Positions 40,693 through 52,145 of a stretch of DNA of 64,000 nucleotides are shown here, piece by piece. This stretch comes from Ashinkailepas kermadecensis (lineage: Eukaryota; Arthropoda; Thecostraca; Neolepadidae), in NCBI GenBank assembly GCA_034440615.1, contig JAOTOM010005179.1, forward strand, positions 707,001 to 771,000, written 5' to 3'. Position 1 is the stretch's first letter; every line of letters begins with the position of its first letter. The notes below the pieces were generated by a model that saw nothing but the letters and a program-made list of their open reading frames with translations, was not told the DNA's origin and made no database searches. The position numbers were made by a program, and so were the translations under genes.

Positions 40693-41079
40693 CCCGGCCT
40701 GTCTCTGTGACCAGGCTCCACTTGAAGCAGGTCAATACGCACTGAAGCCCGGCATGCTTAGCTTTAGGCACATACATACATGGTAGTACCATCGTTCTTT
40801 TGAATACTTAAAGTAATGTTAGTTTGCTATTAAAGGCAATATATATATATATATCGCTGATGAATGTGAGTTATTCACCGGAATTTAGTATTCATTGTTA
40901 TTCAGTTATTCACTGATAAACTTCTTGGCAATTCCGTTGTCCAATGCCTTTGCATTTTTTTTCCAGATAATGGTTTGAAACCTGTTGGATGCCTAGAACA
41001 GGGGCTTATGTTGTCACATAAAGTCAAACAAATTTCTGGCAGATGCATGATAGCATGGTCAAGGACTCTAACACAAATA

Positions 41080-41832
41080 TACGTAAGGACAAATGTACGT
41101 ATGGCAGAGGTACGTAAGCGCAGATCTACAAAAGCGCAAAAGTACGTATGACGAATGCACGTATGGCAGATGAACGTAAGAGCAAATGTGCATATGGCAA
41201 AGGTACGTAAGCAAATGTGCGTAAGCGAAAATGCACGTAAGCGCAAAAGTACGTATGCGAAAATATACGTTCGCACAAATATACGTAAGGGCAAATGTAC
41301 GTATGTGCAAATGTACGCAAGACCAAAAGTACGTAGTCGCAAACGTACGTAAGCGCAAAAGTACGTGAGAGCAAATGTACCTATGAGACAATATACGCAA
41401 GTACAAATGTACGCAAATGGAAAAGTACGTAAGAGCAAATATGTGCCAATGGAAATGTATGTAAACGGGAAAGGACGTGTAGCAAATGTACGTAAGTGTA
41501 AATGTACGTAAGTGCAAATATACATCAACGCAAAAGTACATCAGAGCAAATGTATGTAAATTAAAATGTATGTAACTCAAATGCAACTATACGTATGACA
41601 GATGGTTAGTAAATATATGTAGCCAAATAACCGTGTTTCAAATGTACGTAGGCAAATGTACGTATGAACAAATGTAAGCATGGCAAATGTGCGTAAGCAC
41701 AGATTTGTCTGAGCACAAAAGTACATATGGAAAATGTACGTAAGAGCAAATGTACGTATGGTATATGCACCTAACCACATGTACGTAAACGCAAGTGTAC
41801 GTATGCGTAGATGTACGTACATTAGCTCATAG
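41080..41832. repeat. degenerate 16-bp satellite, left arm (GCAAATGTACGTAAGC orientation)
   Basis: About 750 bp of 13-18-bp units with consensus cgcaaatgtacgtaag. Variants replace tacgta with catatg or tatgta and gcaaatg with gcaaaag. Units are individually diverged but phase is continuous. The core TACGTA is itself palindromic. Frames through it give Tyr/Leu/Thr/Phe-rich pseudo-peptides on minus. Confidence 0.9.
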
Positions 41833-41852
41833 TACAATTGGTCTTACATATT

Positions 41853-42268
41853 TTTACGTTTACGTACATTTGCGCTTATGTACGTTTTCGAATACGTACG
41901 CTTGGGCTTACGTACTTTTGCACTTACGTATAATTCTTCATACTTAATTTTGCGCATATGCACATTTGCGCTTACGTGCATTTGCGCATATGCGCATTTG
42001 TGCATACGTAGTTTTGTGCATGCGTACATTTGCGCATACGTTCATTTGCTCATACTTACATTTGCACTTACGCGCATACATAGATTTGCGCATACGTACT
42101 TTTGCGCATATGTATATTTGTCCATGCGTACTCTTGTGCATACGTACATTTGCGCTTACGTACATTTGCGCATACGTGTATTTGCCATGCGTACATTTTC
42201 GCCTACACACATTTGCGTACGTGCATCTGCCATGCGTACGCTTTACGCTTTACGTACATTTGTCCGGT
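41853..42268. repeat. degenerate 16-bp satellite, right arm (inverted orientation)
   Basis: About 415 bp of units reading cttacgtacatttgcg, the reverse complement of the left arm consensus. The switch in orientation occurs in about 20 bp around 41833-41852 (tagtacaattggtcttacat). The array ends at the sequence tttgtccggttacctgg. Confidence 0.9.
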
Positions 42269-45028
42269 TACCTGGTGAAATGATGTCAGATTTATCTAAG
42301 ACAAAGGATGATCCAAGACAACTATGATTACTTCCAGCGAGCGATTCTAGCTTTATCTGAGCAAGCTAGGTCATGTTGCTGTCATCTAGATGATGCCATG
42401 CCTGTAGCAATAACCAATGTCCAATCCGCTACTTGGGTAAGTTGAGGAACCCTCCATATATCCTCGAATTTTCAGCAAATAACTCTTTACTGCCAGCTTA
42501 GCACATATTAAGCAAAAGTAATAGGCGTACCATTAGTACATATGCACCTTCCCGTGTTGTTAAGAAAATTCTGTTTGATATATCCTTTCCTTGTGAAATC
42601 GAATTGATGATGATATAGCTCGGCAAAAATGACGAAACCCATGAATTGAGCAAAGAAGCAAAGAGCAAAGTGGTATGTCTAGGCACTGCCTAATATTTTG
42701 CCAATGTCTAATGGCCCAGAGCTGTTCAAAAGTGGTAGAAATTTCCTAAGTTTGCCAATGTTTTGCAAAGAAACAGCAGACAAAGAGGAAGAAGTAAAAC
42801 TGGATCAATCCCCGTCAGGATAGTAAGTCTGCATTGCATATACGCAAGTACGTAGGAAGATACACTTTTCACATAACGCATCTTTTTCTGACCTAAGGGA
42901 CATGCAACCTTCAAGATGAGCATCACATGCATGTCATATCCATGAAAATATACCCTTATTCTTAACATTCTACTTCATCTGACCTTCACCTCCACTTGAT
43001 CCCCATTTGTGGACAGGCTAAAACCAACAAAAACGTGGTCTGCCTGACGCGTGCACTAACGGTGGGCAAACTGGAACTTTCAGACGCTATTTAATGTTTA
43101 CCCATTACACCCTTAGGTGTAGTGTAGGCCTAGCCAATTATTTCCATATTGACTATAACGTTCTTCTTCAGCCAATTTGCTTAAGTGATGTACCAAGATT
43201 CCATCTCACTCCCAAGTACCTGTAATTGTGAGCATATAAGGAATGTCAAGAGGCCTTGAAGAATTTGTGGACCACCAATGCTTTTAACTTCAGTTTCTGC
43301 TCTATGCTGATGTAGGCAAGTAGGTATCTAAGCTTGGCAAAGGCATCCACACATTGTGTGTCATAAATGTTAAGTTTTGGTTTCGGTGTAATGTTGTTCC
43401 ATCGGCATCGAGGCGTGGCCGATTACCTAACGTGACCGATAACCTAACGTGGCCGATAACCTAACGTGGCCGATAACCTAACGTGGCCGATAACCTAACA
43501 ACTCACAATTTTAATTGTGCAAGTTTTCCAGTACGCCAGACTTATCATACCAATCAGTGCTGCTTTATATGTTAAGGCATTGTAACGTAAGGGAACGAAA
43601 CTTTAACTTTGGTACAGCTGATGTATTTCATATCAGGGGCGAATCCAGGAATGTTCATGAGTTATACATGTTCATAGGTATGTTCATAGGTTCATAGGTT
43701 GATACAATGTCCATGGGTGTACATTTCCTCAGATGGGCGCCTTCGGTGGAAAAATTCGTTGAGCGAGAGGGGGAGGTAACTCGAGCTTATCGCTTATCGC
43801 TTATCGAAGGGGCTTATCGTCTCAAAAGAGCACCTTTTCCTCTGAAAATGTGTTTTTGGCTGAACATTAGTTGAGCACGTGGGGATGCACTCGAGCCTTT
43901 CCGAAAGGGTTCCTTTCCAGGCCGGAGGGACGCCACTTTTCCCTTTGAGGAGGAGGGAGCATGCTTCATATCATGCTTAAATATGAAAGGTGATGTTAGC
44001 CCAATGTCTGAGCAGAATTTGTCCAACAATTGCAAACGTCCAAAGATTGATTATAATATGTACCTATATTTTATCAAAGCCATTGAATACGGTGTTGAAT
44101 TACAGTTGACATGTGGCATGATGATCATGGTTAGCTGAGGCAACATGTATGTTGATATGCTTGTTCTGTTCTCATATTTTATTATGACCTTGCAAAAAAA
44201 CGGACAAAAAGCCCGCTGGTCTTAAACGAGCTTTCTGATCGGACTCCGGTCTTTGCATTTGCCACCTGTAGTCTATACAGGCACGCGCCTTCAAACTTTT
44301 ACGCAAAACTAAAGTGATTTCAAGTGGATGGATCTTCCAAATTGCATTGTTCAAGGCAGAAATAAAAAAAAACTTCATCTCTTCGTGACAAGGCCCTCTA
44401 TCCAAGGTATCTCCGCCCGACCAACCGGGGCTGTCCAACGGCTGTGACGTCACTGCAACTGGAGTCCGAGAGCTCGGCCGACGCCCGTAAAGCTGGCCGT
44501 GAACGTTGCTTTTGATGGCTTATTGGCTGATGTTTCTGGCGAGAGAGGGTAACGAGGAGTAACTGATAAGTTAAAGGGACTCAAGGGCCTGTGCAGCAGT
44601 CAGTTCTAAGTTTAGAATTGTGTCCAAAATCCCAATATTCAACGGAACCGGGATCATTGTTTAGCCATTCAGCACGTTTGTTAATGAAGGATGACAGTTG
44701 CCTGGTGGGGAGAATGACGTGTTTCTTCGGAGGAGTAGTGAGAGGCAGTCACTTATTTAGCGGGGCACTTAGCTATAGCACGTGCTCTTGGGATAGTGGT
44801 GCTCCAATCATTACAAGCGGCGCCCCTCCCCCGGACACATCACCTTTGCCCCATCTCCACCTCGCTTCGATCTTGTTGGGAAAAATTGGACTGTGAGTTA
44901 TCTTGCTTGTCATTTGTTGTGCTCCCACGTTCTTCAATGTTTTCAGTTGAATCATATTAGTTTTCGCTGTGATGGTACAGTAGGTATATGGTGCATAGTT
45001 TCATGATAACAAGCTAGGACTGAATTGA
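42269..45028. other. no recognisable gene; contains one 17-bp array
   Basis: AT-rich DNA apart from the array at 43415 and a small cgcttatcgcttatcg repeat at 43791. Frames of 60-101 codons are unrecognised. Confidence 0.5.
43415..43499. repeat. 17-bp minisatellite, exactly 5 copies
   Basis: Five units of gtggccgataacctaac, the first two carrying one substitution each. Not related to the 17-bp array at 2.2 kb. Confidence 0.95.
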
Positions 45029-45250
45029 GACGCCTCTGTTCTGACTGGATATTTATAAGTTCGCCTCTGTTCTGACTGGATATTTATAAGTTCGCCTCTG
45101 TTCTGACTGGATATTTATGACCACTTTGTAGCAGTGCTCACCTCTGTTCTAACTGCCTCCTTATGATTCTTTTGTAGCAGTGTTCACCTCTGTTCTGATT
45201 GGCTTTTTATGACCACTTTGTAGCGCTGTTCACCTCTGCTCTTATTGGTT
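45029..45250. repeat. nested tandem repeat: 31-bp units then about 52-bp units
   Basis: Three units near 45029-45120 share cgcctctgttctgactggat and repeat every 31 bp. After that, longer units of about 52 bp keep the same ctctgttctgactgg core but add tatgaccactttgtagcagt. The short units therefore appear to be deletion derivatives of the long ones, or the long ones insertion derivatives. Confidence 0.85.
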
Positions 45251-45602
45251 CCAGGGATATTTTGGTATGGTGCATAAGTCTGGTAAATGGCAAGGTGCAT
45301 CAAATCGTGGAACATCACTTGAGATATCATGCTATATTATCGCATTCCAGCTTACTAATTCCCAAGTCATGGTCATATGTGAAATATCAAGGAGAGCGGC
45401 TATAACAAGCACCAAAGCTGGTGCTACCAGCAAGAAGTTGCTGCGAAGCGGAATAAGTAATGCAAATTGAGTGAAACTGGTGTTGCAGGTGTACTTTCTG
45501 CCTTTACTGCTACATCCTCCACCTAAAGCCATTCGTCCAGACAAATATATCATATTTCCTATTCCAAAGCTTCCTAACTAGTTTCTGGGTATCCAGTGAA
45601 GA

Positions 45603-45626
45603 ATAACCGTATATATATATATATAC
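45603..45626. repeat. short (TA)n tract
   Basis: About 18 bp of TA just before the 115-bp array. Confidence 0.9.
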
Positions 45627-45635
45627 AGGCCACTG

Positions 45636-46858
45636 TATGATGGTAGTTACACTCTGTGAGTGGAATGAGTGCTCTGATGGCGAGGGCGTGAGCGGACCGG
45701 CCGGGACTGGATGCTAGTCTGACCATTGCAGAGTAACCGCATGTGTAGGGTATGATGGTAGTTACACTCTGTGAGTGGAGTGAGTGATCTGATGGCGAGG
45801 GCGTGAGGCGCCGGCCAGGACTGGATGCTAGTCTGACCATTGCAGAGTAACCGCATGTGTAGGGTATGATGGTAGTTACACTCTGTGAGTGGAGTGAGTG
45901 CTCTGATGGCGAGGGCGTGAGCGCGCCGGCCAGGACTGGATGCTAGTCTGACCATTGCAGAGTAACCGCATGTGTAGGGTATGATGGTAGTTACACTCTG
46001 TGAGTGGAGTGAGTGCTCTGATGGCGAGGGCGTGAGCGCGCCGGCCAGGACTGGATGCTAGTCTGACCATTGCAGAGTAACCGCATGTGTAGGGTATGAT
46101 GGTAGTTACACTCTGTGAGTGGGTGAGTGCTCTGATGGCGAGGGCGTGAGCGCGCCGGCCGGACTGGATGCTAGTCTGACCATTGCGGTAACCGCATGTG
46201 TGGGTATGATGGTGTTACACTCTGTGAGTGGGTGGTGCTCTGGTGGCGAGGGCGTGAGCGGACCGGCCAGGACTGGATGCTAGTCTGACCATTGCAGAGT
46301 AACCGCATGTGTAGGGTATGATGGTAGTTACACTCTGTGAGTGGAGTGAGTGCTCTGATGGCGAGGGCGTGATCGGACAGGCCGGGACTGGATGCTAGTC
46401 TGACCATTGCAGAGTAACCGCATGTGTAGGGTATGATGGTAGTTACACTCTGTGAGTGGAGTGAGTGCTCTGATGGCGAGGGCGTGAGCGCGCCGGCCAG
46501 GACTGGATGCTAGTCTGACCATTGCAGAGTAACCGCATGTGTAGGGTATGATGGTAGTTACACTCTGTGAGTGGAGTGAGTGCTCTGGTGGCGAGGGCGT
46601 GAGCGGACCGGCCAGGACTGGATGCTAGTCTGACCATTGCAGAGTAACCGCATGTGTAGGGTATGATGGTAGTTACACTCTGTGAGTGGAGTGAGTGCTC
46701 TGATGGCGAGGGCGTGATCGGACAGGCCGGGACTAGATGCTAGTCTGACCATTGCAGAGTAACCGCATGTGTAGGGTATTATGGTAGTTACACTCTGTGA
46801 GTGGAGTGAGTGCTCTGATGGCGAGGGCGTGAGCGCGCCGGCCAGGACCGGCTGCCGC
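45636..46858. repeat. 115-bp minisatellite, about 10.6 copies with higher-order structure
   Basis: The unit starts tgatggtagttacactctgt and ends ccgcatgtgtagggta. Unit types are recognisable at the gagggcgtga junction: gcggaccggccagg, atcggacaggccggg and gcgcgccggccagg. Units 6-7-8 and 9-10-11 repeat these three types in the same order, and units 6 and 9 also share ctctggtggcg in place of ctctgatggcg, giving a trimeric unit of about 345 bp. One unit (46119-46234) shows repeated loss of single A residues. Repeated minus-strand frames starting MVRLASSPG are array artefacts. Confidence 0.97.
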
Positions 46859-47360
46859 TCTGACCCATTCACGTGCGCCGGGCAGAGCCGATTGGGCGGC
46901 TTGTCGGCGTGCTTTACGAGCTGCATGCCGTGCGGCACCACCTGCTGACCAGACGCGAGAGGTGGTGTTCAGGCGGCGAACGCCGGCACATGGCCGATGC
47001 CGGCCATCCATCGTGCATACACATGTGGGGCGGCGCTGCGGAGGCATCACAGCCACAGCGGCCCGCTGCAGGCGGCTGCAGCACACAGCACCGCTATTTG
47101 CCTGCACCGGCAGCCGGCCGGTGCCATGAGTTAGTGGCGCCGATACACGGCCGGCCGCGACCCAACAGCGCGCGCCGCCGCCGCCGATACCGCCCTGGCA
47201 AGCTGGGCCGTCGGCGCAGCCGCCTCTTGGCTGTCAGACAGGCCCGTCTGGCTCTCATCAGGCGAGAATAATCCAAAAATATGCGGGCCGCGGCTGCCGC
47301 TGCCGCCGCCGCCGCCGCCGGCTCCGTCTCCGGCTTGGAGGACGCCGGCCTGTTGGTGTC
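46855..47360. other. CpG-rich island 4, including a (CCG)n tract
   Basis: A GC-rich block follows directly on the 115-bp array, with gccgccgccgccgccgcc near 47300 and repeated cggccggc and gcagccggccgg. Overlapping frames on both strands (132 and 125 codons) contradict each other as coding candidates. Just inside is gcgagaataatccaaaaata (47261), an AT-rich patch in the island. Confidence 0.5.
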
Positions 47361-47789
47361 GCCCTGCGGCTGAATTACAAACGCTGTCCTGCATATTTTC
47401 ATCGAATATTTACCATTGAGAGCCTTTCCCAGCCACCTTAATACACACCTGACTACAGGATGCCAGTGCATGTACTCGGCAAAGCACGGTCTCCCAGCCT
47501 ACCTGCCGTCGACTGTGTGAGAAATGGTGCACGAAGAAGCATACCCATACATAGGGCATGCAAATTATTTCCAACGGGAGTTGGTTGGAGCTTTTCGCAC
47601 GGCGGCGAGTCTGCACCATGTGGCTGCGTCGTCAAGACAACGGGCCCCACACACCAGGGAATGTCACCTTACCACGTGACCATCCCAAGAGCCGGGCTTC
47701 AAGGACATCAGTGCCCGTCCGGGAGCATGCAATTATGGTTGACATTCGTTCATGTTCTGCGCACACGGCACCCAGTCTAGTTAGTGCCA

Positions 47790-48400
47790 ACCCCTCCGTC
47801 CAGAGCACCCGATCTTGTGGCCTCTCGTCCGTCCGGGGTACTCCGGCCAGTGTACCCTCCCTCGTCCGGGGCACCAGAGCCAATGGATCCATTTGGGGCG
47901 CCCGGGCCAGTGGCTTGTGGCGTTGTGGCCTCCCTTCCGCACGGGGAAGTCGGGTCAGTACCCCCTCCCCACCCTCTTCAGTCCGGACACGCGGTCTTAT
48001 GGTCCCGTCCGTACGGGACACCGTACCCCTCCCCCACCCTCTTCAGTCCGGACACGCGGTCTTATGGTCCCGTCCGTACGGGACACCCGGGCCAGTGCCC
48101 CCTCCCCCACCCTCTTCAGTCCGGACACGCGGTCTTATGGTCCCGTCCGTACGGGACACCCGGGCCAGTGCCCCTCCCCCACCCTCTTCAGTCCGGACAC
48201 GCGGTCTTATGGTCCCGTCCGTACGGGACACCCGGGCCAGTGCCCCCTCCCCCACCCTCTTCAGTCCGGACACGCGGTCTTATGGTCCCGTCCGTACGGG
48301 ACACCCGGGCCAGTACCCCCTCCCCCCTCCCCGTCCGTCCGGGGCACTCGTGTCAGTCTCTCCGTCTGGTGAGCCGGGCACGGTGGCCGACGCTGTCTTG
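47790..48400. repeat. GC-rich degenerate 36-bp repeat with homogenised 73-bp minisatellite
   Basis: From 47955 to about 48326 a 73-bp unit (beginning cagtgccccctcccccaccc and containing gtccgtacgggac) repeats about five times, almost identically; the second unit is shortened. Flanking segments at 47800-47950 and 48330-48380 show diverged units of roughly half that length around cgtccggggcac. The uniform array thus appears to have grown from two adjacent degenerate units. Open frames of 185-290 codons on plus are artefacts of low stop content. Confidence 0.88.
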
Positions 48401-48630
48401 AGGTTCCGTCTCTGGCCCGGCCGGCGCTGATTTAATCGGCCCAAAATGGCCGGGCCCGCTGTCGACCAATCAGCGGCGCGGCCGCCCAGTGAACGTCCGT
48501 ATTGATTTGGTCGGCCGCTCGGCCGGCGGCCGGCCGGCGGCGCGTCGGCCGGCGCTGGGCGCATGCATGTCAAATGACGGCGCACTGCAATCGCAGTCAG
48601 ATCGGCGTTTTTGTCGCCAACCGGCCTGAG
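48370..48630. other. CpG-rich island 5 (GGCCGG-dense)
   Basis: The sequence around 48510-48560 is almost pure ggccg/gccgg words (gctcggccggcggccggcc). ATGGC occurs in aaaatggccggg at 48444. No coding sequence is recognised. Confidence 0.5.
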
Positions 48631-48667
48631 CGGCAGGTCCTGTTGGTGACTAAGGCGGAATGTAAGA

Positions 48668-48683
48668 AACAGGAAGGGAGAGA

Positions 48684-48744
<61 letters not shown>
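48668..48744. repeat. (AG)n microsatellite
   Basis: About 77 bp of GA/AG dinucleotides with two ggga interruptions at the start, ending in a G-run. Confidence 0.97.
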
Positions 48745-48751
<7 letters not shown>

Positions 48752-49369
48752 CATAGCGAGGGAGGGAGGTAGAGAGGCGTGATGCCGTGACGGCGTCTTG
48801 GATGTTACGCTTCCGCTTCGTTTCGCCATTTCCAATAATTGCTAGGTATAGAGAAAGCAATCACAATTTATGCTGTTGCAATTTTATTAATTAACGAGAT
48901 AACGTTGTCATGCAACCGGAGCGTATATGCCGACCTATCTGTTGCTATCACGGCATGCGCAAAGACTTTCATGTTCTCCAAATTGCAGCCAATTACTGCA
49001 TCATACACGAGTGCACGAGAGTAAGGCTACGAGTGAAACTAATGGCTGGGAATGGCGCAAAGCAAGTATCCTGGTAAAGTTAATGGAACTGAGTGTCCAC
49101 TTCCATAAGAACCTAGGTACCTTTATTCGGTCGCTACACGTATGCTTATCTCAGCAGCGTTTCTGAAATAAGGACCACGTATTGTTGGGTGGATGTTTAA
49201 CCTGTTTCGACTGGAATCGATTTTAATGTGGGAAGATTTAATGGCCTTTCAGTACGGCGGACACAATTTAGTGGCGTTCTTTGTCGGGTTTCGTGGATCC
49301 GTCTAAACATTTGAAATATCGCGGAATAAATTTGGTGCGGTGGCCAGAGCTGCAGCCGTTGTTGGAGAC

Positions 49370-50660
49370 GCGCCGCGATGGATGTGGCGGTCGGCTGCAA
49401 GCTCGGCCCGCCAAACATGGTGTGGCGGCCATCGCTCCCGGCACGACACCGACTGCGTCGACCGCTTCAAGGGCGACGCCACATCGCCGCCACCCCCGGT
49501 CGGCCGCCCCCTGGGCGTGCGTTGCAGTGTGCGCCGGCGACACGGGCGCCGCTAATCCTGCCGAGCCGCTCACAGATGCGGCGCCCGCTGACAAGCCGAT
49601 CCAATCTTGAGTGAAATAGGTGCGTCAGGTGTGCCCTCTGCCGGCGACGAGGCCACTGCCACGCTCCGCGCCGTCCTGGAAGGGCAGGAACACGGTGTTA
49701 GTGTGAGGTGCACCCTGTACGGCGACACGACACGCCCGCCATCTGGCCTGCCGGCGGCCAATTTGCTGGCCGGGTCAGGTTTCTAGCGGGGTGTGGCCAT
49801 TCCGCCGCCAACGACGCTAATCACAGCCGCTAATATGGATGTCATGCACTTATAAGTGGAATGCACGCTGCGACTCCAATTTATTGGTGACATTTGCATT
49901 ATGTCTTTATTGCTGGAAATTGCCGGGTAAATCTCCATTTCGACGACGGAGTGTGTCGGGCTGTCTGGCGGAGCTGCCATCGCGCGCCGATATTGCAATC
50001 GAGCCGGTGGCGAATTACGTTTTTTCCGCCGCCGCATTTTCCCGGCTCCCTCTTCCCTCGACCGCCGCGTTCCCTGGGAGATTCCAAAACGAAGATAAAG
50101 CACCGGCCGACTGATTGCTAATTTTCGACTGTCTAACGCAAGACAGATCGGCGCCCGCCCCGTATAATGCATATAGAAAAGGTGGGGGAGCGGCGACTGG
50201 CTGGTGCAATCGAGGCGGCCGAGCGCCGTGCGCGTGTCGCCGATCATGCTGCTGTCGTTGCCACCGCCACAACTGCCGTGCAGTGCACCTCACTTCTGTC
50301 GCCTGCTATTTGTGATCGACTGGTAGCGTCGGCATGATTACGATCAGGACAGCTGGCTGCAGGTCGATGAACGGCCCGAGCAATGCGTGGGATAGCCTAT
50401 CGAGCCGGCGGTAATTATGGCGGTGCCATGCGCCAGGTCGCCGGCTCCTGGCGCCGTCAGCAGACACCTGGCGCCGTCAGCAGACTGGTTGGCGCCCTGG
50501 CGCCGGTCCGTGTGGTCGTGTCGATAGCCGGCGCGCATCTGACCGATCGCGTGATCATGGCGAAACGATGTCGCGCCATGTGGGACGTGGCGGTGACGAA
50601 CATGTCGCGCCATGTGATCGCGTGATCATGGCGAAACGATGTCGCGCCATGTGGGACGTG
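49370..50660. other. CpG-rich islands 6 and 7 separated by an AT-rich patch
   Basis: GC-rich at 49370-49790 and again at 49960-50660. Between them (49800-49950) is an AT-rich stretch containing cacttataagtggaatgc, ccaatttattggtgac and tttattgctgg, words that resemble homeodomain (TTTATTG) sites. ATGGCGGT occurs at 50417. Both strands hold overlapping frames of 60-154 codons, none recognised. The pattern looks more like regulatory DNA than exons, but that is inference. Confidence 0.45.
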
Positions 50661-50668
50661 ACGGTGAC
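50545..50668. repeat. 71-bp-spaced direct repeat plus an 18-bp duplication
   Basis: A segment beginning gatcgcgtgatcatggcgaa recurs at 50545 and 50616 and is nearly identical through ggacgtg(g/a)cggtgacgaac. About 90 bp upstream, the 18-bp word cctggcgccgtcagcaga is also duplicated. Confidence 0.9.
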
Positions 50669-51085
50669 GAACATGCTCATAGGGCGCTGGTGAGTGGTTA
50701 AGCCTTCGACTTGACGAATACATTGCACACGTACTTAGGTATCGGTAAGGTAATGGGTGGTGGCACTCCTCGTTCTTGATAATTGGGTAGGCATTGGTGA
50801 TATTGATATTTTCTAGCTCATTGTGAATATCATATTGCCCTCAGAGCTGAACACCGGAGAACGGTGTTTTGGAATAACTACACGTATATCGGAATGAGAA
50901 GGATATATTTCAAAGTAGTTTCACCAATTTCAAGGAGCCACTCGACTCCCGTTTTTACTGCATCTTTAGTGACACATTTGCCTACGCCCGTAACTACGGC
51001 TAGGAAGCTACGACCAGTGTCGTGAGTCGAGTCAGGCATAACACTCAGTGTTTGCTCGGCCCACTCGTACCCAGGAGGCCGCAGC

Positions 51086-51276
51086 CAGGGGCGCAGCCAT
51101 AATTTTCCAAAGGCAGGCTGAACGAAGAAAAAGCTGTGAACAACAGAGACCGCTTTCATTCATCATTTCTCATTTCGCGTGGTGAAAATCCAACCAGTTC
51201 TTGTTTCATCTAGAGCGTATTTTTGGTTCCTGGGGAGGGGGGGGGGGCTGTGTCCGGCCTCTTGGCTGCGCCTCTG
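51086..51276. mobile_element. decayed MITE-like element with 14-bp terminal inverted repeats
   Basis: Left end CAGGGGCGCAGCCA (51086-51099) matches the complement of the right end TGGCTGCGCCTCTG (51263-51276) with one mismatch. The interior contains a G-run (51234-51247), common in short invertebrate hAT-like elements. No flanking target duplication is visible, so excision of a neighbour, decay or misjudged ends are possible. Confidence 0.45.
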
Positions 51277-51546
51277 TTTTGGCAGCAGATGGAAACTGTT
51301 CACCGAGTCAGCGGAATAGTGGCCGATCAGCACCGATAAAGTTTGACTGATATATCTGATTTGACTGATATATCTTCCTACACTTTCATGGTCGGGACCC
51401 TGGAGTGTAATGGAGTTGGCGGGAAACATCACCTAAAAGCTGTTTGTTTCGCTTTCTTGGTACGAATGGTCATGGCACACGCCGAAATTATCAAATACAC
51501 GGAGGCGCCCTCCCGTGCTCCACGTGGATCCGCATCTCCCTTGGTG

Positions 51547-51620
51547 CAATGCAGGGACGTAGCGAGGAATTGTCCAAGAAGGGGGCCGATTTTGCGAAGG
51601 GGGCCCAGACAAATCCCACA
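51547..51620. mobile_element. element end of CAGGGACGTAGCGAGG type (partial)
   Basis: The sequence cagggacgtagcgaggaatt followed by a ggggg-rich stretch resembles the ends of short hAT-like elements common in invertebrate genomes (established pattern, not searched). No matching inverted end was found nearby. Confidence 0.3.
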
Positions 51621-51884
51621 AGCTTAAAAACCACAAACATTTCGCCACTTTATTTCGAGAATTATCCGTTTTTCTTTTTATAAAATTACCTTTTCTAAAA
51701 CATCATTGCGGGTCTGGATCGTCGGATCCACTCCGTCCTCTAAATGTAAGTAAACATGGCAATGTAAGTAAGCGCATCACTGCATTCCTAAACCAGGGAT
51801 GCAGGCAGCCCAAACATGCATCTAGATGCAGGATGTCAAAGCTGCATTGGAAAGGACGTAGATTCAGTATTCCACACGGGCTTG

Positions 51885-52145
51885 TTGGGGCCCGTAGGCG
51901 TTGGTAAGGGCCCGTGCGCGTTCGTAAGGGCCCGTGCGCGTTCGTAAGGGCCCATGCGCGTTCGTAAGGGCTCGTAGGCGTTCGTAAGCTCTCGTAGACG
52001 TTCGTAGTGGTTCATACATGTTCGTAAGGATATGTAGACTTTTGTAAAGGCCGATACACATTCGCAAGAGACAGCAGATTTAAGGAGCCGCACATGTTCA
52101 CATGGACCCGCCAGCTTTCATAAGGGCTCGTAGGCGTTCTTAGGT
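51885..52145. repeat. 20-bp degenerate minisatellite, about 13 copies
   Basis: The unit gttcgtaagggcccgtgcgc is well kept for the first four copies, then decays rightwards (gttcgtaagctctcgtagac, gttcgtagtggttcatacat), giving a gradient from homogeneous to degenerate. Confidence 0.88.

Noticed and set aside
47558..48430. Pro/Ser/Arg-rich 290-codon plus frame and overlapping 185-205-codon frames
   Set aside because: Several frames are open simultaneously in a GC-rich tandem array; no domain.
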